Shown here: piece by piece, positions 58,418-64,000 of the stretch
How the letters are laid out: every line of letters starts with the position of its first letter
Numbering within the stretch: the stretch's first letter is position 1
NCBI RefSeq assembly: GCF_008274825.1
Contig: NZ_CP030848.1
Coordinates: forward strand, 682,001-746,000
Direction of reading: 5' to 3'
DNA: 64,000 nt
Source: Sphingobacterium hotanense
GTDB lineage: Bacteria > Bacteroidota > Bacteroidia > Sphingobacteriales > Sphingobacteriaceae
Program-made: the position numbers and the translations under genes
The notes under the pieces: model-generated
Database searches by the model: none
What the model saw: the letters and a program-made list of their open reading frames with translations, nothing else
What the model was told of the DNA's origin: nothing

Positions 58418-58885
58418 TTATAAGGTCTTTTCGTTTGCCAACTTAGCGTCTCTTGTGTTTTTCTGAACGGCAATGGCAGCAAAAACACTGAGCACAAAGG
58501 ATATTCCGTAGAATCCTTTTTCACTTAAGGTCAAGTCAGCATTCCACAGACCAACGACCAATAATACGATCGAGGCAATGGTCGCAAACCAGCTTAAGCT
58601 ATAGTAAATCTCAGTTACAGCCAACCCTTCAGCTTTATCTCGTACGCTTTTCTGTACCGAGATAACGGCAAATAATCCAAATAGTAAAATGGTAAAATAA
58701 TAGCCTTTTTCATTGAGTGCCATATCGGCATTCCATAATCCTATACAAAATGCGACAGCACCTGTAATTAATGCTAACCAAGAGGCGCCTACGAAGGCAG
58801 CTGTCGGTTTGTACGGATTCTTTGTTCCTTCCGACCCCTTTGGAGTCAAGTTGTTTTCTTCTGATTGGATATTTAGCGGTTCCAT
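58418..58885 (-). CDS. YiaA/YiaB-like inner-membrane protein with two repeats
   Basis: The 155-residue protein contains two copies of the YiaAB unit. Each has a pair of transmembrane helices around [34 protein letters not shown] (first) and [34 protein letters not shown] (second). The N-terminal 30 residues are polar and include [15 protein letters not shown]. The family is found in enteric bacteria and Bacteroidota with unknown function. It is a single gene, 88 bp upstream of the DUF2157 operon on the same strand. Confidence 0.9.
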   Translation of the reverse strand: MEPLNIQSEENNLTPKGSEGTKNPYKPTAAFVGASWLALITGAVAFCIGLWNADMALNEKGYYFTILLFGLFAVISVQKSVRDKAEGLAVTEIYYSLSWFATIASIVLLVVGLWNADLTLSEKGFYGISFVLSVFAAIAVQKNTRDAKLANEKTL

Positions 58886-59015
58886 ATTTTTAATTTTTGT
58901 TGATTAATACGACGTAAAGGTCGGGGGAATCGGGCTGCTTGCAAACTTAGTTTCATTAAAATACTGACGATATAAAAGAGATATTTTTGATATATTTAGA
59001 AAGAAATTATAGTGT

Positions 59016-60506
59016 ATGGATGATTTATCGCAGCTGATCGACTTGCTTAATAATCAGGATAAAGCAGATTTTAAGAGTTTTCTAAACAGAAAAAATAAGC
59101 GCAAGGATGCCAAGAATATTCGTTTGTTCAATTTTTTAGAAACTGACGATAAAAAATCAATAAATAAATTATATTCAAAGCAAAAAAATAAAGATGCATA
59201 TCATGCGCTTCGCAAAAGATTGCAGGATAATGTGCTCCAATTCCTTTCGCAACGCGCATTTGAAAGCAAAGACAGCGCGGTCTACGAAATACTGAGGAAC
59301 CTCGTTGTTGCTCGATTCTTATTGGAGAATAGTGCTGCGAAGATTGGTTTGAAATGTTTGGATCGTGCGGAGCGTTTGGCCGTTCAAGAAGAGCAGTTTG
59401 GTTTGGTCAATGAAGTCTTTTTGTTGCGTATGCAGTATGCGCATTTGGATAGGGATTTAGCCTTAGACCGTTTATTAGATCGTTTTACTTTGAACCAAAC
59501 GCATATGCAACGGGAAGCGAAGATGCATATGGCCTATGCCTACCTGCGTCGGGAATTGCAGGAGATACATCTGAAAGGGAAAATCGTTAACCTGACGGAG
59601 TTGATCGAAGCGACACTGAAGAAATATCAGATCGCGGTGCTGGATCTGATGAATTATAAGTCGCTCTATCAAATCCTCTATATCGCGAACGAGTATGCGG
59701 CCATCAATCAGAATTATGGATTGATCGAAAGATATGTTCGGAAAACGTATCAATACATTCAGGGCTTGGAAAAACCGAAGGAGCGCCATCTCTATTATCA
59801 TCTCTATATCCTTTATTACCTAGCAAATTTCAATTTGCGCAATAAAAGGTTTGCAGAAAGCATTAGTTATTTAACGCAGATGGACGAATTGATGGATAGC
59901 AGTAAATCTTACAGAGAGCAGTTTATGCTGCGGTATCAACTGCTGCTGGGATTGAACTATCATTTTTCGGGGAAGCCTCAAGAAGGTATCCAAGCGATTG
60001 AGAAAGGATTATCGTATGCGACTAAGAAATCCAGCCAAGAGGATATCGACGATCTGTATCTGAGTCTGACCATGTTCTATGCGCAGCATCGGGACTCGCG
60101 CAGCTTAAGCTATCTAGCGAAATTGGGACATACCGATCATTGGTATGAGAAGAAGATGGGGATGCTGTGGACGATTCGAAAGAATTTGATGGAGATTTTG
60201 GTGCATTTGCAATTCGAGAATACGGAGCTGGCGGTTTCGCGGCTGCATAGTTTCAAACGCCGCTACAAGAAGTATTTGTTGAGCATTCAGGAGGAGCGTG
60301 TCATGGTTTTCCTAAGCATGGTTGAGCGCTCCATTCAAAAACCTGACATCGTCAGCGAGCAAACTTATCAGGATACCGTTCTTTCTATGGTTGATATCGA
60401 CGCGAATAAAGATATCTTTAACCTAAGCTTTATTGCGTGGCTAATGGCGAAATGGGAGAAAAAGACAGCTTATGAACTGACGCTGTCGCTGATTGAAACC
60501 GTATAG
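59016..60506 (+). CDS. Helical-repeat protein of unknown function
   Basis: I recognise no named family. The 496-residue, apparently cytosolic protein is almost wholly alpha-helical, with a basic N-terminal segment (FKSFLNRKNKRKDAKNIRLFNFL, KLYSKQKNKDAYHALRKRLQDNVLQFLSQ). TPR-like helix pairs follow (NSAAKIGLKCLDRAERLAVQEEQFGLVNEVFLLRM, RHLYYHLYILYYLANFNLRNKRFAESISYLTQM). No signal peptide or catalytic motif is visible. Its opening resembles the dimerising N-terminal part of other Bacteroidota TPR proteins that bind partners. It is followed by 145 bp and the membrane/TelA gene pair on the same strand; whether they share a transcript is unclear. Confidence 0.75.
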   Translation: MDDLSQLIDLLNNQDKADFKSFLNRKNKRKDAKNIRLFNFLETDDKKSINKLYSKQKNKDAYHALRKRLQDNVLQFLSQRAFESKDSAVYEILRNLVVARFLLENSAAKIGLKCLDRAERLAVQEEQFGLVNEVFLLRMQYAHLDRDLALDRLLDRFTLNQTHMQREAKMHMAYAYLRRELQEIHLKGKIVNLTELIEATLKKYQIAVLDLMNYKSLYQILYIANEYAAINQNYGLIERYVRKTYQYIQGLEKPKERHLYYHLYILYYLANFNLRNKRFAESISYLTQMDELMDSSKSYREQFMLRYQLLLGLNYHFSGKPQEGIQAIEKGLSYATKKSSQEDIDDLYLSLTMFYAQHRDSRSLSYLAKLGHTDHWYEKKMGMLWTIRKNLMEILVHLQFENTELAVSRLHSFKRRYKKYLLSIQEERVMVFLSMVERSIQKPDIVSEQTYQDTVLSMVDIDANKDIFNLSFIAWLMAKWEKKTAYELTLSLIETV

Positions 60507-60651
60507 AAATTGAGGAATTGGGCCTAGGAATTTTCACCGATAAAAATGACGTAATGACAGGTGTTTTTATGCCAATTACCTAGTTTTTAGGATGAAAGTA
60601 TGCATTGGAATAAGAATTGGTGTATTTTTATAAAAATAATTAAATTGCAAA

Positions 60652-61437
60652 ATGGGTTGGGCAACAAAGAAAAGTAGACCGTGGGAGGTCAGACAGTTAA
60701 TGTGGACGATTTTGTCTGTATTAATGATTATCCCATTGCCTATACATATACATCCCTTCGTCATGTTGGGACAAGCTAAGAAAACGAAGGTTCGTTCTTG
60801 GTATGTTGCGGGGGTGGCATTATTGGCCGTAGAGATTGCACTGTTGGTATCCTTCATTTACTTCTTCGGAACATTGAGCTCCGCGATGCTGCTAACGATG
60901 GGTGGTTCTGTGGTGTCTTATATCGTTGGTAATGGCATGCTGCTGAATCAGGCGAAGCCTTATTTACAGCGCTTGGAGCTGGGCGAGGTTCGTCCGTTGA
61001 CATGGATATCGACGCCTTCTGCACAGAAATATTTGGAACTTAAATCGGCGTCTATTGATACGCCTCAATTTTTTGTGGAACGACTGTTACATTGGCGCAA
61101 GCAAATAGACAATAGAAGTATTCAAACGGATATCGATAAGATTATCCGGTTATTTCAATTGTTGGAGAAGAAAGATGTTCGTGAAGCAGAGAAGTTTCTT
61201 GTGCGCCATTCGACGGTAGTGAATGTGCTGATGCAATATGATGAGTTGGAGAATACGCATCTGAGCAATAGCATCACGATGGAATCGAAGCGTAAGCTGG
61301 AAAGTGTGATACGCCAGGCTTCGGTGGCCATTGAGCAAGAAGTAACGAATCATTTTAAGATGGGGATGCTGGATGTATCGGCGGAGACCGATGTTTATCT
61401 GCAAACCTTAAAAAGTAGAAACCTTTTAAAAGATTAA
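60652..61437 (+). CDS. Membrane protein co-transcribed with TelA
   Basis: The 261-residue protein has three probable transmembrane helices in its first 110 residues (MWTILSVLMIIPLPIHIHPFV, WYVAGVALLAVEIALLVSFIYFF, LLTMGGSVVSYIVGNGMLL). A cytosolic, helical, mostly charged C-terminal domain follows (ERLLHWRKQIDNRSIQTDIDKIIRLFQLLEKKDVREAEKFLVRH). No named family is evident, but 5-bond-type membrane partners next to TelA are frequent in tellurite-resistance-like stress systems. It is 6 bp upstream of telA, so the two are an operon. Confidence 0.78.
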   Translation: MGWATKKSRPWEVRQLMWTILSVLMIIPLPIHIHPFVMLGQAKKTKVRSWYVAGVALLAVEIALLVSFIYFFGTLSSAMLLTMGGSVVSYIVGNGMLLNQAKPYLQRLELGEVRPLTWISTPSAQKYLELKSASIDTPQFFVERLLHWRKQIDNRSIQTDIDKIIRLFQLLEKKDVREAEKFLVRHSTVVNVLMQYDELENTHLSNSITMESKRKLESVIRQASVAIEQEVTNHFKMGMLDVSAETDVYLQTLKSRNLLKD

Positions 61438-61443
61438 GATATT

Positions 61444-62550
61444 ATGGCAAACTTAGATTTGACAAATTTGGATGATGACCAGAACAAGAATAAGCCTGGC
61501 GAAATCGCTGTAAACTTTACAGAGGAAGAGAAGGGCTTAATTCAACAATATAAGGATAAGATTAACTTAAAATCAACCACTGATATTATCCAATTTGGTG
61601 TCGGTAGCCAGTCCAATGTAAGTAATTTCTCGAACGAGATTTTGAAGCAGGTGCGGACCAAGGATCTTGGTGGTGCGGAAGATATTCTGTTGAATCTTCG
61701 TGGGGAGATTAAGAATTTCGATGAGAAATTGAATAAGAAACCGTTGATTCCTTTCTTCGATAATATCAAGAAAAAGATCGGTCGTCTTCGTACGGAATAT
61801 GCTTCTGTGGAGAAGAACATTCATAGCATTGAATTGAAGCTGGAGGGGCACTATAAGAACTTAGCGAAGGATGTCAACATCTTCGATAAGCTTTTTGTTC
61901 AGAATCAGCAATACTTTAAAGACCTTTCGCTGCATATTCAAGCAGGGGAGGAGAAGTTGCATGAGGTGCTAACCGTGACTTTACCGGCGATGAAAGCGGA
62001 GGCTGAATCGACAGGAGATCAGCATAAGATACAGGAGTATAAAGACATGGAGCAACATGTTGTTCGTTTCGAACGTAAGGTGCATGACCTGAAGCTTACC
62101 CGAATGGTGGTCTTGCAGACGGCTCCGCAGATTCGTATGATCCAAAGCAATAGCAGCTCGCTGATGGAAAAAATCCAGTCAAGTATTGTGAATACCTTGC
62201 CTTTGTGGAAGAACCAAATGGTATTGACTTTAGGTATTGCGCATGCGCAGAGCGCGTTGGAAGCACAACGTGCGGTTACTGACGCGACGAATGAACTCTT
62301 GAAGCGCAATTCGGAGATGTTGAAAGATGCGACTATCAATGTAGCGAAGGAAACGGAGCGTGGTATTATCGACGTGGAAACCATTAAGAAAGCGAATACG
62401 GATATTATCACGACGATTGAAGAGGTGTTGCGTATTCAGAAAGAGGGTAGAGAGAAACGTAAGGTTGCCGAAGCAGATCTATTGCAGGCGGAGACTGAAT
62501 TGAAGAACCATATTTTGAAATCGTCGGATGAGACGAGACTGATAAACTAG
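61444..62550 (+). CDS. TelA/toxic anion resistance family protein
   Basis: The 368-residue cytosolic protein is the TelA (PF05816) type. It has a disordered N terminus (LDLTNLDDDQNKNKPGE) and long coiled-coil helices. Landmarks are ILLNLRGEIKNFDEKLNKKPLIPFFDNIKKKIGRLRTEYASVEKNIHSIELKLEGHY and the TelA core RMVVLQTAPQIRMIQSNSSSLMEKIQSSIVNTLPLWKNQMVLTLG. A further segment is TDATNELLKRNSEMLKDATINVAKETERGIIDVETIKKANTDIITTIEEVLRI. TelA-like proteins accompany ter genes in resistance to tellurite and other envelope or DNA stresses; no ter gene is in this window. It ends at a strong bidirectional terminator. Confidence 0.92.
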   Translation: MANLDLTNLDDDQNKNKPGEIAVNFTEEEKGLIQQYKDKINLKSTTDIIQFGVGSQSNVSNFSNEILKQVRTKDLGGAEDILLNLRGEIKNFDEKLNKKPLIPFFDNIKKKIGRLRTEYASVEKNIHSIELKLEGHYKNLAKDVNIFDKLFVQNQQYFKDLSLHIQAGEEKLHEVLTVTLPAMKAEAESTGDQHKIQEYKDMEQHVVRFERKVHDLKLTRMVVLQTAPQIRMIQSNSSSLMEKIQSSIVNTLPLWKNQMVLTLGIAHAQSALEAQRAVTDATNELLKRNSEMLKDATINVAKETERGIIDVETIKKANTDIITTIEEVLRIQKEGREKRKVAEADLLQAETELKNHILKSSDETRLIN

Positions 62551-62591
62551 ATAAAAAGAAAGAGCCGCGTTTAGCGGCTCTTTCTTTTTAT
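62551..62591. terminator. Bidirectional terminator between telA and the lipoprotein gene
   Basis: An 18-bp perfect stem (62551-62568 with 62574-62591) with loop GTTTA has A and T runs within its arms. The stop codon of the converging lipoprotein gene (62588-62590) lies inside the right arm. Confidence 0.93.
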
Positions 62592-63091
62592 AGTTCCCAA
62601 CGTTTTTTAGGTACGCAGGTAATGTCTTTGATCTTCTTGAGAACGACAGGTCTTGCATCAAATTTGTTTTCCAATACGACGCTATCCTTGCTTTTGTAAG
62701 CCACTTTATAGCGTGGCAAGTATTCCCCTTGCTTATAACATCCGGAGATCTTTTGTTTCCAGTTGGGTTTTGTATAGACGCCTTCGACAATCATACTGTC
62801 GCCGCGCAATACATAGACAGCCTTTGCATATTCTGTCCATTCTCCATTTTTGTAGCAACTGTCGGGCATTGTTTTTACCTTATTGTGCACTTTCATGGTT
62901 GTGTAAATCGAGTCGCAGGTGACACGGAATTCATGTAAGGTATAGTTCAGCATATTTGCTGAGTTGGGGATGCTGTCCTGTACCCATACACCCTGAAACC
63001 AATCTGCTCCCTCATCCTGCATATCAGAATGTCGCTGACAGCTGCTGCCAATAAAAAACATACCTAACACTAGGGCAAGGTATGCTTTCAT
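62588..63091 (-). CDS. Lipoprotein encoded downstream of fumC
   Basis: The 167-residue protein has a lipoprotein signal ending FFIGSSC (Cys18 from the ATG at 63091). A beta-rich domain follows: WFQGVWVQDSIPNSANMLNYTLHEFRVTCDSIYTTMKVHNK, then GEWTEYAKAVYVLRGDSMIVEGVYTKPNW. I recognise no named family, but its WxQGVWVQD opening recalls small lipocalin-like lipoproteins often found beside fumarate hydratase in Sphingobacteriaceae. The longer reading would begin with GTG at 63121, 4 bp after the fumC stop; ATG is favoured because it puts the signal peptide at the N terminus. It probably shares the fumC transcript. Confidence 0.8.
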   Translation of the reverse strand: MKAYLALVLGMFFIGSSCQRHSDMQDEGADWFQGVWVQDSIPNSANMLNYTLHEFRVTCDSIYTTMKVHNKVKTMPDSCYKNGEWTEYAKAVYVLRGDSMIVEGVYTKPNWKQKISGCYKQGEYLPRYKVAYKSKDSVVLENKFDARPVVLKKIKDITCVPKKRWEL

Positions 63092-63125
63092 TGAAATATG
63101 TAATTTTAAGCGTTTATCCACTCTT

Positions 63126-64000
63126 TTATTTTAAGCTACCTACCATATCTTCCGGTTTTACCCACTCGTCGAATTGCTCGGCAGTAACATAACCTAATGC
63201 GATAGCTGTTTCTTTTAATGTAGAATTGTTTTTGTGTGCTGTTTGTGCAATCTCCGCAGCTTTGTAGTAACCGATCTTCGTGTTCAATGCTGTTACTAAC
63301 ATCAAGGAGTTGTCTACTAATTCTTTGATGCGTGCGTAGTTAGGCTCGATACCTACCGCACAGTGCTCTTCGAAAGATACACATGCATCTCCGATAAGTC
63401 TTGCTGATTGTAAGAAGTTTGCAGCCATCAATGGTTTGAATACGTTAAGCTCGTAGTGACCTTGCGTACCTCCGATTGTGATTGCTACATCATTACCCAT
63501 TACCTGTGCTGCAACCATTGTTAAAGCCTCACACTGCGTAGGGTTTACTTTTCCTGGCATAATCGACGATCCTGGTTCGTTCTCCGGAATAAGGATCTCA
63601 CCAATTCCTGAACGAGGACCTGATGCTAACATACGGATATCGTTAGCAATCTTATTCAATGCTACGGCTAATTGTTTCAAAGCACCGTGTGTTTCAACGA
63701 TAGCATCGTGTGCTGCTAGTGCTTCGAATTTGTTCTCGGCAGTAACGAATGGATGACCTGTGAACTCAGCGATATATTTGGCAACAACAACGTCGTATCC
63801 GTTAGGTGTATTTAAACCCGTACCAACGGCTGTACCACCTAATGCTACTTCTGCAAGGTGTGATAACGTATTTCTTAACGCTTTAAGACCGTGATTTAAC
63901 TGCGCTACATAGCCTGAAAGCTCTTGACCTAGTGTAAGTGGTGTAGCATCCATTAAATGCGTACGTCCAATCTTTACTACGTTCATGAACTCTTCGGATT
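63126..64000 (-). CDS. fumC: Class II fumarate hydratase, C-terminal part (gene runs off the window)
   Basis: Fumarase C hydrates fumarate to malate in the TCA cycle. Only the last 290 or so of about 465 codons lie in the window; the frame is open through position 64000. Visible are [22 protein letters not shown], the superfamily signature [18 protein letters not shown], and the C-terminal domain ending [10 protein letters not shown]. The His of THLMDATP and the signature loop belong to the shared active site of the homotetramer. A lipoprotein gene follows closely on the same strand. Confidence 0.96.
   Translation of the reverse strand, partial: SEEFMNVVKIGRTHLMDATPLTLGQELSGYVAQLNHGLKALRNTLSHLAEVALGGTAVGTGLNTPNGYDVVVAKYIAEFTGHPFVTAENKFEALAAHDAIVETHGALKQLAVALNKIANDIRMLASGPRSGIGEILIPENEPGSSIMPGKVNPTQCEALTMVAAQVMGNDVAITIGGTQGHYELNVFKPLMAANFLQSARLIGDACVSFEEHCAVGIEPNYARIKELVDNSLMLVTALNTKIGYYKAAEIAQTAHKNNSTLKETAIALGYVTAEQFDEWVKPEDMVGSLK

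Noticed and set aside
1..64000. tRNA, rRNA, prophage or integrative element genes
   Set aside because: No cloverleaf-like genes, rRNA segments, integrase or phage structural genes were recognised by reading both strands; an automated scan would be needed to exclude a missed tRNA.

Overview
The window looks like chromosomal DNA of a member of Bacteroidota, most likely a Sphingobacteriaceae bacterium close to Sphingobacterium or Pedobacter. The support is a SusC/SusD pair, TAnnTTTG promoter elements, many SxxC-type lipoproteins, a FadN/FadA/acyl-CoA dehydrogenase operon, and Bacteroidota-restricted families (DUF2723, GDYXXLXY, DUF3127, PCMD, four-helix-bundle S23). No rRNA, tRNA, CRISPR array or prophage was seen. 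Layout: 0-5 kb, a SusD/SusC pair (minus strand) with a strong inverted-repeat operator candidate upstream. 5-12 kb, rimM, a SAM-I riboswitch with metF, a DUF2723 membrane protein and glnS. 12-22 kb, a degenerate flavoprotein-like secreted protein, a carbonic anhydrase/SulP bicarbonate module, a HerA-like ATPase, a nucleotidyltransferase, a DUF2459 protein and dnaK. 22-26 kb, thioredoxin-like, MmcQ, PCMD lipoprotein/beta-barrel pair and a 2-oxoglutarate oxygenase. 26.8-33.4 kb, a fatty-acid beta-oxidation operon (marR, fadN, fadA, acyl-CoA dehydrogenase) with a recognisable promoter and MarR operator, interrupted by a four-helix-bundle (S23) gene. 33.5-42.7 kb, surface lipoproteins, an FAD oxidoreductase/epimerase/YeiH operon and an ECF sigma/anti-sigma pair. 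42.7-44.5 kb, an intact IS1182-like insertion sequence. 44.5-50.2 kb, nitroreductase, pepT, DUF4197 and a secreted three-enzyme phosphodiester-cleaving operon. 50.3-52.0 kb, an ECF sigma gene followed by a truncated FecR joined to the tail of a TlpA-like gene. 52-64 kb, RNA methyltransferase, DUF3127, OmpW, a DUF2157/DUF4401/GDYXXLXY operon, YiaA, a TelA operon and the 3' part of fumC. Two observations stand out. First, a family of 7-bp tandem arrays (TAGAYNN) recurs at seven places. Five arrays begin exactly at the TAG stop codon of a gene, in register. At five loci two arrays face each other and enclose a variable core: 12 nt, a T-rich spacer, a four-helix-bundle gene, or composite AGGAAAGGAAGG repeats. 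Three of these islands are followed by long GGGTTTG palindromes. This resembles an undescribed family of small, probably non-autonomous elements. Second, the 50.6 kb junction looks like a deletion scar of a SusCD locus: sigma, half of fecR, then the last ~100 codons of a TlpA gene, directly upstream of the phosphodiester glycosidase/GDPD/EEP operon that was probably its enzymatic tail. Several coding starts were moved from long open frames to internal ATG codons (susD, susC, carbonic anhydrase, MmcQ, 2OG oxygenase, anti-sigma, lipoprotein before fumC), for the reasons given in each entry.
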